A DNA stretch of 22,254 bases, taken from positions 1-22,254 of the IMG/VR virus record IMGVR_UViG_3300022208_000169, one strand, 5' to 3'. Origin of the DNA: a virus. The position numbers were made by a program, and so were the translations under genes. A model generated the notes under the pieces. That model had not been told where the DNA came from, ran no database searches, and was given only the letters and a program-made list of their open reading frames with translations. Every line of letters starts with the position of its first letter. The stretch's first letter is position 1. This document shows positions 6,854 to 14,572 of this stretch, piece after piece.

Positions 6854-7157
6854 GCAGCCGTTTTGGTTGCCTCTTATTAGGTGCGGAACCTTTTCGGTTG
6901 GAGCAAATTTAAAGAACCTACACCATATCATAATGGCTGCTAATTACAAGTCGAAATACAAGGTAGTTCAATCAATAGGACGTGGACTTAGAAAGATGGA
7001 TGGTAAGGAGAAGGTCACTATCTACGATGTTATAGATGATCTATCGTTTAATAAATTCACAAACTATTCTATGATTCATTATTGGCGCAGAAAAAAAATC
7101 TATGAAAAGGAAGGCTATACAAATCTAAAGGAAAAAAAAGTTAAACTGACCAAATAG
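6821..7157 (+). CDS. uvsW: UvsW helicase, C-terminal piece, frame broken by a stop and a 7-nt gap
   Basis: An ATG at 6821, with AAGGAT 8 bases upstream, begins MKPTRLGERKEAAVLVASY and then meets TAG at 6878. VLVASY is the first half of helicase motif V (T4 UvsW: IIVASYG). The second half, GTFSVG, follows at 6885 in the +1 frame and continues through NLKNLHHII, motif VI QSIGRGLRK and the C-terminal domain to 7157. Deleting the 7 bases TAGGTGC (6878-6884) restores an uninterrupted motif. A plain +1 shift would insert Arg-Cys instead. A TTG at 6867 could start the downstream frame separately, but that product would lack VLVASY. The downstream frame keeps about 90 conserved codons, so selection on it seems recent or ongoing. 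Whether full-length product is made is unknown. Confidence 0.7.
6851..6873 (+). promoter_or_regulatory. Stable hairpin directly before the in-frame stop in the uvsW C-terminal piece
   Basis: The arms GAGGCAGCCG and TGGTTGCCTC pair over 10 base pairs (two of them G-U) around a TTT loop. The arms also encode E-A-A-V-L-V-A-S, and the hairpin ends 4 bases before the TAG at 6878. It could be a recoding element, a weak terminator (no solid T-run follows), or a structure hiding the TTG at 6867. Confidence 0.55.
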
Positions 7158-7187
7158 TTTTCTTTTTATAAAAAGATGTTGTATACT
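7147..7187 (+). promoter_or_regulatory. Composite promoter TGACC/TAGTTTTC/TATACT before gene 55
   Basis: TGACC at 7147 lies 35 bases before a -10-like TATACT at 7182, with a T-rich TAGTTTTC at 7155 between them. The same arrangement recurs before uvsX and before the genes at 21592 and 22109. The -10 box lies about 40 bases before the ATG at 7223. TGACC here overlaps the end of the uvsW coding sequence. Confidence 0.5.
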
Positions 7188-7222
7188 AATGAAAAGTAAA
7201 AATATATTAACAAAGGATATTA

Positions 7223-7612
7223 ATGGCTCAATATTTAAACAACAAAGATTTTTTGACTGAAATGGTAAGGTGGAAAGATCAAGGGTATAAAAAACCAATA
7301 CCAGATACTATAGCAAGTTTTTTTATAGGAATTGTAAGTGGTATAGCATCAAAGACAAATTTCAGCGGTTATACATACATTGAAGATATGAAGTCAGAGG
7401 CGCTTGAGCATTGTGTGAAATATGCTGATCGTTTTGACCCTGAAAAATCAAAAAATCCTTTCGGCTATTTTTCGCAAATAGCCTGGAACGCTTTTCTACA
7501 AACAATAAAGAAAGAAAAAAAATATGCCACTCTTTGTTTTGATATAAACAAGGAATCCGTTGAAAATTCTCACAAGTTCAACAGGAATTTAATCAGCGGA
7601 CATACAGAATAA
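7223..7612 (+). CDS. 55: Late-transcription sigma factor, gp55-like
   Basis: This 129-residue protein matches T4 gp55 in its recognisable core. Y-L-N-N-K-D-F-L-T-E-M at 4-14 corresponds to YVNNKELLQAI, N-F-S-G-Y-T is at 46-51, and there follow F-D-x-x-K-x-K-N-P-x-x-Y near 75-86 and A-W-N-A-F-x-Q-x-I-K-K-E near 87-98. gp55 directs host RNA polymerase to TATAAATA late promoters. It is shorter than T4 gp55 (185 residues), and I do not see the C-terminal hydrophobic and acidic sliding-clamp contact that T4 gp55 ends with. AAAGGATATTA precedes the ATG, and a composite TGACC promoter lies upstream. The TATAAATA elements in this window are its likely targets. Confidence 0.85.
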   Translation: MAQYLNNKDFLTEMVRWKDQGYKKPIPDTIASFFIGIVSGIASKTNFSGYTYIEDMKSEALEHCVKYADRFDPEKSKNPFGYFSQIAWNAFLQTIKKEKKYATLCFDINKESVENSHKFNRNLISGHTE

Positions 7613-7625
7613 AAAGGAAATCAAC

Positions 7626-8744
7626 ATGAGTATTGCCTTAATAACTGATTCACATTTCGGTTTGTATAATTTTAACAAAACAAAATTTTATAGAATGATG
7701 GATTACTTTGATAATGTATTTTTTCCATATGTCCTGGAAAACAATATCAAGGATGTTATTCATTGTGGCGACCTGGTTCATAACCGTGTAGTGATGGATA
7801 ATTACATAGATGGACAGATTAAAAAACGCTTCTTTAAATGGTTTGTAAAAAACAAGGTCAATCTACACTGTATAGTAGGAAATCATGACACATATTACAA
7901 AAACGATATTGAACATAATTGGACAAGAGCAAACTCAATGGAGTTTTTACCCTACATAAAAGTTTATGATAAATCTACAATAATCAAGATAGGTAATTAT
8001 ACATTAGGATTGGTTCCCTGGTTGCCAGATATTGATATGATAAAAACCATTCCTTCAAAAGACGAAGTGGATATTCTATTAGGTCATTTTGAAGTTGATG
8101 GTGCTATGATTACCATTAGCCAAACTTCAAAGAAAGGATTTTCTTATGACTGGTTTAATGGTTACAAACAAGTTTTGTCTGGACATTTTCATATCAAGTC
8201 TACACACAATAATTTTAGATACCTTGGAACACAATATCAAATGAGTTGGGGTGATTATGGGGATTCAAAAGGCTTCTGGACTATTGAAGATAATTTTGTT
8301 TTGAGTTTTCATGAGAACATATTCAGCCCACGGTTTCTAAAACTATACTACATGGAAACAGATAGGAAAATAACCCTGAAATTGGGCGGTATGACAAATG
8401 AGTTACAGGATATTTCTATTGAACAAGCTAGGAAATATTCTGAAAACAATTACATTAGATTCATAATAAAAAAGTTTGATTCACAGGAATTGATGGAAAA
8501 AACTTATAATTCCATTGTCAACAATTCATTGGATAAGATTGAAATATATAACGATTCTCATTTAGTAGAAAATTTTAACTTTGAGGAATTTGAGGAAACG
8601 GTGAAGGATGATGTAGAGATAATCACCATTATAGAAAATTTCATAAAGGGAATAACGCTAAAGGATGGACTAGATGAAAGTAAGCTAGTAAGATTGGCTA
8701 ATAGTATATACAAACAATCTAACTTTTTAGGAGAAATATCCTAA
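7626..8744 (+). CDS. 47: Recombination endonuclease subunit gp47 (SbcD/Mre11-like)
   Basis: This 372-residue calcineurin-like phosphoesterase is the nuclease partner of gp46. The metal ligands are all visible: D8 and H10 in ITDSHFG, D49 in CGDLVH, N86-H87-D in VGNHD, H154 in LGHFE, and H187/H189 in SGHFH. T4 gp47 has 339 residues and the same motif order, including the VYDK and LVPW segments between them. The gp46/47 complex resects DNA ends for UvsX-driven recombination and recombination-dependent replication. AAAAGGAAATCAAC gives a good ribosome binding site. The stop overlaps the ATG of a small exported-protein gene, which separates it from gene 46. Confidence 0.93.
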   Translation: MSIALITDSHFGLYNFNKTKFYRMMDYFDNVFFPYVLENNIKDVIHCGDLVHNRVVMDNYIDGQIKKRFFKWFVKNKVNLHCIVGNHDTYYKNDIEHNWTRANSMEFLPYIKVYDKSTIIKIGNYTLGLVPWLPDIDMIKTIPSKDEVDILLGHFEVDGAMITISQTSKKGFSYDWFNGYKQVLSGHFHIKSTHNNFRYLGTQYQMSWGDYGDSKGFWTIEDNFVLSFHENIFSPRFLKLYYMETDRKITLKLGGMTNELQDISIEQARKYSENNYIRFIIKKFDSQELMEKTYNSIVNNSLDKIEIYNDSHLVENFNFEEFEETVKDDVEIITIIENFIKGITLKDGLDESKLVRLANSIYKQSNFLGEIS

Positions 8745-9244
8745 TGAAAGTATTTCTAATACTTGTTTCATTATTCTGTATTTCCCTTAATACAAAGGCT
8801 ACTGAAAAAGATTACATATTAGATATTGAAAATGAAAATATAATGCAACAGTTTGTTATAGTAGAACAATTAGCCTTAATGTATTATTCTAATGTAAAAG
8901 AGACACTAAAGGGAAAGCCACCGTACATATTCAAGCCACCCGTCAATACATATTTTATTTTCAATATTGTTGAGTTGAATACTTGTAAAATAGATTATAC
9001 TACCATGTCCTATGACCTTATTGACAAAAATATATGTGAATATGATATACTTACAGAGTCAATGACTAATATTGACTACATTCTGAAAACTAATGAAAAT
9101 AAAGAATGGATAAAAGATACATGGATTTATTATCGTAACAACTCAAGATATGAGTTTCAGACTATAATGTTTAAGTCCGATGATTTGTTGTTTATGTTCG
9201 GAGTATTTGATAAAAAATATAATAAAAGGGTAATAAAAACATAA
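8744..9244 (+). CDS. Putative exported protein wedged between genes 47 and 46
   Basis: The first 20 residues (MKVFLILVSLFCISLNTKA) form a typical signal peptide: a basic start, a hydrophobic core, and a probable cleavage site after T-K-A at about residue 19. C12 is not in a proper lipobox. The mature part, about 147 residues, is acidic and aromatic-rich, with two cysteines (in NTCKID and KNICEY) that could form a disulfide in the periplasm. I do not recognise the family. Both junctions are one-base TAATG overlaps, so it is co-translated with the two nuclease subunits although it should act in another compartment. AGGAG precedes the start. A periplasmic function, for example superinfection exclusion or protease inhibition, is speculation. 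Confidence 0.75.
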   Translation: MKVFLILVSLFCISLNTKATEKDYILDIENENIMQQFVIVEQLALMYYSNVKETLKGKPPYIFKPPVNTYFIFNIVELNTCKIDYTTMSYDLIDKNICEYDILTESMTNIDYILKTNENKEWIKDTWIYYRNNSRYEFQTIMFKSDDLLFMFGVFDKKYNKRVIKT

Positions 9245-10959
9245 TGATAGAACTAAAGACGCTTTCTTTTAGAAACTTTTTGTCCTACGGAAATCAATTT
9301 ACAGAGTATAATTTCAAAACAGGTTTAACGAGAATAAGTGGAAAGAACGGACATGGTAAATCTACCATAAACGATGCCTTGTTCTTTGCCTTGTTTGGAA
9401 AGGTGTATCGTGAAATCAACCTGATGGATATTATCAATAGTAAAAATAAATCCGATTTGGTTGTGGAACTAGAAGTATTTTCTGATGGTAATAACTACAA
9501 GATCAAAAGAGGACTGAAGCCTAATATTTTTGATATTGAAAAAAATGGTGAATTACTGAATCAAGATTCATCAAAGAAAGATTATCAGAAATATCTAGAG
9601 GACGAAATCCTACATGTCAATGAAGAAATCTTTCACCAAATAATAACAAAATCCCTGACTCGTGATGGTTCTTTTTTAACCTTACCAAAGGGAAAGAAAA
9701 GACAGGTCATAGAAAATATATTTGGTATAGGTATAATATCAAATATGAAGACAGTCAACAAAACATCTATGGATTCTATCGTAGAACAAGTATCCTTATT
9801 GGGGTTGGAAACAACAAAGCTGGAATTATTAATCGAACAGGAACGTTCAAATATTGAACGTTTGGAACTAATTAAATCTTCTATCAAGGCTGAAAATGAG
9901 AAAGCCAATATAGAAAGACAGAATAAGATAGAAGATAAAGAGAAGGAAATTGAAAAATATGAGACTGGTTTGCGTATCATTAAAAAATACAAAACAAAAA
10001 AGGATGAATTATTAAGCAAGATTAATGGTTTATTGGCAGACTTAGACGGTAAAGAAAGGGAATTTACAAAATGTAAGAATGAACAGAATAAGATAAATGA
10101 ACATTTAATCTTTATGGAATCTGCCTGTCCAACTTGTCCTAATATGAAAAAAATTAGGGATAAGGAAATAGATACATCCCATATCTCTGATAAAATGAAA
10201 GAATTAGAACACAACATTTCTTTTCTAAAAGAACAAATAGATGATCTGTTCAAGGAAGAAAAGAAACTTAATACAGTAATAGATGATGAAAATTTTATCA
10301 AGAGAACCATCAGAACCCTGAAGGAAAATATTGATGAACTGAAAAAAGAAATGAATATCACACCCCAAGTAAATGTGACAATAGACAAGACAAGGCTCAA
10401 TGCTTATCTTGAAGATTTACATAAGATAAATGAGGATATATCAAATAAAAATAATGATATACGCTATCATAAATTATTGAATGAGATTCTAAGTGATAAT
10501 GGTATTAGATCATTTATCGTAAAAAAATATCTACCTATACTTAATAAACTATTGAACACTTATTTGAAAAGATTTTCTTCAGAATTTGAGTTGGAATTTG
10601 ATAATGAGTTGGATATTCAATGCCTTACAAAATTCAAAGAGGGTTATAAATACAATGCCTTTAGTGAAGGCCAGAAAAGAAGAATCAATCTTTCTATAAT
10701 GTTTACCTTTCTGGAATTCTGTAAAATGAAAAATTCCAAGGCAAATTTCAATCTAATTATTCTAGATGAATCTGGTGGTGGATTGGATAATGAAGGTGAA
10801 AACACCATGTTTGAGATATTAAGAGAATTGTCAGAAAAAGAGAATAAGGAAGTGATGATTATCAGTCATTCGGATTTAATAGACCCCGAAAAGGTAGATC
10901 GTTTGTTTGAAGTGACTCTAAATGACTTTTCTAAATTAGAATTGGTTCAAGAAATATAA
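9244..10959 (+). CDS. 46: Recombination endonuclease subunit gp46 (SbcC/Rad50-like ATPase)
   Basis: This 571-residue protein is close to T4 gp46 (560). Walker A GKNGHGKST is at 33-41, and long charged coiled-coil segments flank a zinc hook C295-P-T-C298. The ABC signature F-S-E-G-Q-K-R lies near 475, Walker B LIILDESGGGLD near 503-514, and the H-loop I-S-H near 541. It powers the gp47 nuclease through ATP-driven opening and closing of the coiled-coil dimer. The start overlaps the previous stop by one base and has AAAAGGG upstream. A late promoter element overlaps its last codons (10955), but this serves the next gene. Confidence 0.95.
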   Translation: MIELKTLSFRNFLSYGNQFTEYNFKTGLTRISGKNGHGKSTINDALFFALFGKVYREINLMDIINSKNKSDLVVELEVFSDGNNYKIKRGLKPNIFDIEKNGELLNQDSSKKDYQKYLEDEILHVNEEIFHQIITKSLTRDGSFLTLPKGKKRQVIENIFGIGIISNMKTVNKTSMDSIVEQVSLLGLETTKLELLIEQERSNIERLELIKSSIKAENEKANIERQNKIEDKEKEIEKYETGLRIIKKYKTKKDELLSKINGLLADLDGKEREFTKCKNEQNKINEHLIFMESACPTCPNMKKIRDKEIDTSHISDKMKELEHNISFLKEQIDDLFKEEKKLNTVIDDENFIKRTIRTLKENIDELKKEMNITPQVNVTIDKTRLNAYLEDLHKINEDISNKNNDIRYHKLLNEILSDNGIRSFIVKKYLPILNKLLNTYLKRFSSEFELEFDNELDIQCLTKFKEGYKYNAFSEGQKRRINLSIMFTFLEFCKMKNSKANFNLIILDESGGGLDNEGENTMFEILRELSEKENKEVMIISHSDLIDPEKVDRLFEVTLNDFSKLELVQEI

Positions 10960-10962
10960 ATA
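10955..10962 (+). promoter_or_regulatory. T4-type late promoter element before the structural-type gene
   Basis: An exact TATAAATA overlaps the last codon and stop of gene 46 and lies 47 bases upstream of the ATG at 11002, almost the same distance as the element before uvsY. It would switch on the downstream virion-type gene late, independently of the replication genes around it. The octamer alone is common in AT-rich DNA; position supports it. Confidence 0.65.
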
Positions 10963-11001
10963 CTAGGAAACAGTTTATTACGATAATGGAGAATATATTT
11001 T

Positions 11002-11985
11002 ATGAAATTAAAAGTGGCTGGTTATTCATCCCTGATTGGCGTTGAAAGCTATACTGTGTATGCACCAGTGGCCAGAGCCGCGATACAAAAAGTAAAAACC
11101 GTGGCAGACGTTAATGGTAATCTGGATGGAACTTATTTTCATATCTGGAATGCACTAAACACCATGCGTTATGTTGTATGGTATTCAATAGGTTCTTTTC
11201 AAGTAACAGATATAACTACTACTGCCGATACAGCGGGTTCTCTAAACAATAAATGGTTTCATTTATATTCTGCCTTGGATGGAAGACATTTTTATGTATG
11301 GTATAACGTAAGTGGAACTGGTGTTGACCCTGTGCCTAACTCAAACTGGTCGGGAATTTCAGTTGCTATTGCCACCAATGCTCTTTCTACTGCTGTAGCT
11401 TCTGCTACACAGGCGGCTATTAATGCCACAAATGAATTTGATGCCACTGTTTTATCTAGTGTGGTTACAGTTACTAATACAAGAAAAGGCGCTGCTACAC
11501 CCGCAAGCAATGGTACTACTACTGGTTTTACATTCAACGTCACAACTCCTGGAACTGGAAAAGGTTCTATCGCTCCAAATGATTTTTATAATCAGACGGT
11601 TGGAGTGGACTATACATTAGTGACGGTTAATGGTGCCTTAAATGCAACAGCCAATACATTAGCTACTGCTACACAAACTGCGATAGACCCTCTAGCAGAT
11701 TTTGTTGCTACGGTTCTTACAAATGAGGTAACAATAACCAATGCCGCTAATGGTGATACGTTTGCCGCTATTGACAGCACTCTAAAACCTACGGGGTTTA
11801 CATTTAACCTTACTCAAACAGGATTATTAGCCTTGCCCGCTGGTACAAATATGTTCAGAATTGTGGGTAGAATACCAGACCAAAGATATATTCAACAAGG
11901 TAATTTTAACGGTCCAGTTGAAGGTGCAGTTACAAAAATAGATATTATAGTTCATGAACATCAAGTTACAGCTATATTTGAGTAA
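11002..11985 (+). CDS. Virion structural-type protein with two duplicated modules
   Basis: This 327-residue protein is rich in A, T, N and V, has no cysteine, and looks like beta-sandwich virion material. Two short modules with the pattern G-x-L-x-x-x-x-F-H-x-x-x-A-L-x-x-x-x-x-V-W-Y occur at about 39-62 and 79-102. Two longer modules occur at about 121-187 and 203-275, each with an A-T-A-T-Q-x-A-I stretch, an F-x-A-T-V-L-x-x-x-V-T-x-T-N core, and a T-G-F-T-F-N end. Similar modules are familiar from phage tail, decoration and adhesin proteins. The gene is preceded by a late promoter element. Its exact place in the virion is unknown. Base composition is visibly less A-rich than its neighbours, another hint of a separate origin from the replication genes. 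Confidence 0.75.
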   Translation: MKLKVAGYSSLIGVESYTVYAPVARAAIQKVKTVADVNGNLDGTYFHIWNALNTMRYVVWYSIGSFQVTDITTTADTAGSLNNKWFHLYSALDGRHFYVWYNVSGTGVDPVPNSNWSGISVAIATNALSTAVASATQAAINATNEFDATVLSSVVTVTNTRKGAATPASNGTTTGFTFNVTTPGTGKGSIAPNDFYNQTVGVDYTLVTVNGALNATANTLATATQTAIDPLADFVATVLTNEVTITNAANGDTFAAIDSTLKPTGFTFNLTQTGLLALPAGTNMFRIVGRIPDQRYIQQGNFNGPVEGAVTKIDIIVHEHQVTAIFE

Positions 11986-11995
11986 TTTTATAATA

Positions 11996-12033
11996 TGACC
12001 TAGATTGTTTTTTCATAATAAGTTTGATATGAT
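11996..12033 (+). promoter_or_regulatory. Composite promoter TGACC/TAGATTG/TATGAT before uvsX
   Basis: TGACC at 11996 lies 32 bases before TATGAT at 12028, slightly closer than the 35 seen at the other three sites. TAG at 12001 keeps the 27-base distance to the -10 box found at 7155 and 22050. The -10 box carries an upstream TG (extended -10, TGATATGAT). Confidence 0.5.
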
Positions 12034-12065
12034 AATATATCTAAAATTTTTATGGAGAAACAATC

Positions 12066-13139
12066 ATGGTAGATTTAGCAGCCCGTATTTTAAAAATTTC
12101 TAAAAATGAAAATGCTTACCTTCTTACTGAAGATAGACCCCCCGAAACATATATTGATACAGGAAACTTAGCCCTAAATGCCCTTATTTCAGGGGACCCT
12201 TTTCTTGGAATCCCAACAAACGCAATTATTCAATTTGCAGGAAAAGAATCAACAGGAAAAAGTTTTTTCTCGCTTGAAATAGTCAAGCAAGCACAAAAGA
12301 TAGGCTATACTGTTCTGTATTATGATACGGAAGGTGCCCAAAGAAAATCAGCCTTGCTTGGAAGGGGTATTATTCCTGAACTGTTTATTCAGTCTCATTT
12401 TAATCTGATAAAACCTTTACAGACAGACATTCTTAATATTCTTAAAACGGTTGATGCTAAAAAAGACAAATTGCTTATCGTAATTGATTCTATTGGGATG
12501 TTAAATTCATCTAAACAAATGAATGACGCCGTAACTGGCAACGATAAACAAGATATGACAAAACAAAAAGAATTGTCTGGATTGTTCACCACAATGACAA
12601 GTGATGCTAGTTTAAAAAATGTTCCTATTATCGTAATCAATCACGTTTATGACGATACAACTTCAATGTATGGCGCAACAATCGTAGGTGGTGGTAAGGG
12701 TAGTAAATTGTCTAGTACAGGTATTTTTAAAGTAACAAAATCACAAGAAAAAGAAGCCTCTGGAAGAATCGTAGGTGCCCAAATCACGGTCACTTCCGAA
12801 AAGAATAGATTGGCTAGGGAGAAGACAAAGGTCAAGGTGATAATTGATTATAGCCGTGGCTTATTAAGATTTTCTGGACTGTTCGATATAGCCTTAGAAA
12901 CAAATTTTATTAAGGAAGTCAAGAAGGGGTGGTATACCTATGAGGGTTATGAGGGACCTTCTTTGAGGAAAAAGGACTTCAATAATGAAGCAATTTGGAA
13001 AGCTATTTTTGATGCTGGTTTCTATGCAAAAATAAAAGATTTATTTGCCTATAGAGCAGCAACAGACGGTCTTGCGGAATCCGAACACGTTGATTTGGAA
13101 TCTTTTGAAGGTGATGTTGAACCTGAAGAAATGGAGTAA
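12066..13139 (+). CDS. uvsX: UvsX recombinase (RecA/Rad51-like)
   Basis: This 357-residue protein is slightly shorter than T4 UvsX (391). Walker A GKESTGKS is at 59-66, a Y-Y-D-T-E-G segment follows near 85, and Walker B L-L-I-V-I-D-S-I-G lies near 137-145. The DNA-binding loop region is around 160-180, with V-P-I-I-V-I-N-H-V-Y near 190, and the last 17 residues are strongly acidic, as in RecA-family proteins. It forms the filament that drives strand exchange, assisted by UvsY, gp46/47 and UvsW from this window. Upstream are a composite TGACC promoter and a GGAG ribosome binding site. Its stop lies 5 bases before the helicase start. Confidence 0.95.
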   Translation: MVDLAARILKISKNENAYLLTEDRPPETYIDTGNLALNALISGDPFLGIPTNAIIQFAGKESTGKSFFSLEIVKQAQKIGYTVLYYDTEGAQRKSALLGRGIIPELFIQSHFNLIKPLQTDILNILKTVDAKKDKLLIVIDSIGMLNSSKQMNDAVTGNDKQDMTKQKELSGLFTTMTSDASLKNVPIIVINHVYDDTTSMYGATIVGGGKGSKLSSTGIFKVTKSQEKEASGRIVGAQITVTSEKNRLAREKTKVKVIIDYSRGLLRFSGLFDIALETNFIKEVKKGWYTYEGYEGPSLRKKDFNNEAIWKAIFDAGFYAKIKDLFAYRAATDGLAESEHVDLESFEGDVEPEEME

Positions 13140-13144
13140 ATCAT

Positions 13145-14515
13145 TTGATAATTGAAAATATATTTTACGGGCTGTTGCATAACGAACGCTATTTTGGTGT
13201 CGTTATGCCACACCTGAATCAAAAATTATTCATTGAAAAACATGAGAAACAATTGATTGGTATTATTAAAAAATATACCAATATCTATCATTCCAAGCCA
13301 ACTGTTTCTGACCTTAAACTATTGGTCACAGGTGATTCTGAACTAACAGAAAATGATACGGATAAAATCATTTCCTATCTTGATGCCTTGACAGATTTTG
13401 AACATGCTGAAAATACCGATTATCTAATAGATGAAACGGAAAGGTATGCCCAAGATAGATCAATGGAATTGGCTATTCTGGAATCTGTTGATATTCTACA
13501 GAAGAAGGAATCCCGTGGAAAGATTCAAGAGAAAATTAAGGATGCCTTATCAATAACCTTCCGTCAGAACATGGGATTTGAATATTTTATCAATGCTCAA
13601 AACCAGTTTGATTTTTATACTTCTCCTGATGCCTATATGTCTTGTGATATTGATGAACTGAACATTGCTGTAGGTAAAGGATTTAGAAAAAAATGCATAT
13701 ACGCCTTTATTGCAGGAACAAACGTTGGAAAATCTATTTGGTTATGCCACCTTTCAGCTTCCTTCCTAAAGCAAGGATATAATGTATTACATTTAACCGC
13801 TGAAATGTCAGAGAATGCTATTATTCAACGTATAGATGCCAATCTTCTTGATATTCCAATCAATGATTTAAACAGTTCCATATCAAGAGAAACGTATTTT
13901 GAAAAGATAAAGCGCACTCAAAATACATATCAGAGTGGTAAATTGATTGTGAAAGAATATCCTACTTCTACTGCTACGAAAAATCACATTGTCTCATTCT
14001 TGAAGGAATTGAGAATAAAGAAGGATTTTGTTCCTGATATTATCATAGCGGATTATTTAAACATATTCAAGAGTTCTGTTCTGCCAGCCTCACAAGCTAG
14101 TGATTCCTATAATTACATGCGGTCTGTAACAGAAGAATTTAGGGCAATCGCTATTGAGGAAAATGTCGCTTTGATTACTGCTACTCAACTGAACCGCGAA
14201 GCCTATAATAAAGGAACAGATAAACTTGATATGACAGGTCAGGGAGATTCTTGGGGTATTCCACAAACTTTGGACTGGCAAGGTGCTATTGTTAGACCAA
14301 AAGAAATTGAGGGAAAATTTCTCATTAAAGTATTGAAAACAAGATTTGGCTCAAACATAAATGCGGTGTATTCAGTGGGAATTGATTTTGACAAAATGCG
14401 TCTTTTCAACTTGGCTGATGAAGAAAAGGATGTTCCTATCGTGGTTAAGGATAGGCTCAAGAATGAGTTTGAGAAAGAACAAAAGGGATTCATAGATTTT
14501 AATTGGGATGAATAA
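13145..14515 (+). CDS. 41: Replicative DNA helicase gp41 (DnaB-like)
   Basis: This 456-residue protein compares well with T4 gp41 (475) along its whole length: an N-terminal helical domain (N-x-x-Y-H-S-x-P-T near 46-54), a linker region with A-L-S-I-T-F near 130, Walker A A-G-T-N-V-G-K-S near 189-196, a T-A-E-M motif near 218, Walker B D-I-I-I-A-D-Y-L near 298-306, and T-A-T-Q-L-N-R near 340. It unwinds the fork on the lagging strand and recruits the primase. The start is a TTG at 13145. GGAG lies 8 bases upstream within the end of uvsX, and the first residues match the gp41 N-terminus, so the later ATG at residue 20 is less likely. Confidence 0.93.
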   Translation: MIIENIFYGLLHNERYFGVVMPHLNQKLFIEKHEKQLIGIIKKYTNIYHSKPTVSDLKLLVTGDSELTENDTDKIISYLDALTDFEHAENTDYLIDETERYAQDRSMELAILESVDILQKKESRGKIQEKIKDALSITFRQNMGFEYFINAQNQFDFYTSPDAYMSCDIDELNIAVGKGFRKKCIYAFIAGTNVGKSIWLCHLSASFLKQGYNVLHLTAEMSENAIIQRIDANLLDIPINDLNSSISRETYFEKIKRTQNTYQSGKLIVKEYPTSTATKNHIVSFLKELRIKKDFVPDIIIADYLNIFKSSVLPASQASDSYNYMRSVTEEFRAIAIEENVALITATQLNREAYNKGTDKLDMTGQGDSWGIPQTLDWQGAIVRPKEIEGKFLIKVLKTRFGSNINAVYSVGIDFDKMRLFNLADEEKDVPIVVKDRLKNEFEKEQKGFIDFNWDE

Positions 14516-14520
14516 ATCAA

Positions 14521-14550
14521 TTGTCTAGGTCAGAATGAATGTGTTATTAT
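14521..14550 (+). promoter_or_regulatory. Possible sigma-70-type promoter before the RNase H gene
   Basis: TTGTCT at 14521 and TATTAT at 14545 are separated by 18 bases, and the -10 box is preceded by TG. It lacks the TGACC element seen at four other gaps. It lies 23 bases before the ATG at 14573, leaving room for a short leader with AAAAAGGAG. Confidence 0.4.
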
Positions 14551-14572
14551 AGAATAAAAAGGAGATTGTTAT

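Noticed and set aside
6851-6881. Rho-independent terminator after the HNH gene
   Set aside because: The hairpin is strong but is followed by TTATTAG rather than a T-run, and both arms encode conserved helicase residues, so a recoding or coding role is preferred.
5635-6881. Three copies of ATTAGG at 5635, 6835 and 6876 as insertion-site duplications
   Set aside because: A 6-mer of this composition is expected often here, and the copies fall in different reading phases. No longer flanking repeat was found.
5665-6890. Split or full intein in UvsW
   Set aside because: There is no Cys or Ser at a plausible N-terminal junction, no His-Asn before the downstream Cys, and the tail is far too short for an intein N-part. 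The weak K-N-G-x-I-K-x-A-K resemblance is not enough.
9633-10400. A 255-codon minus-strand open frame opposite gene 46
   Set aside because: Its serine- and phenylalanine-rich content mirrors the coiled-coil codons of gene 46 on the other strand; there is no supporting context.
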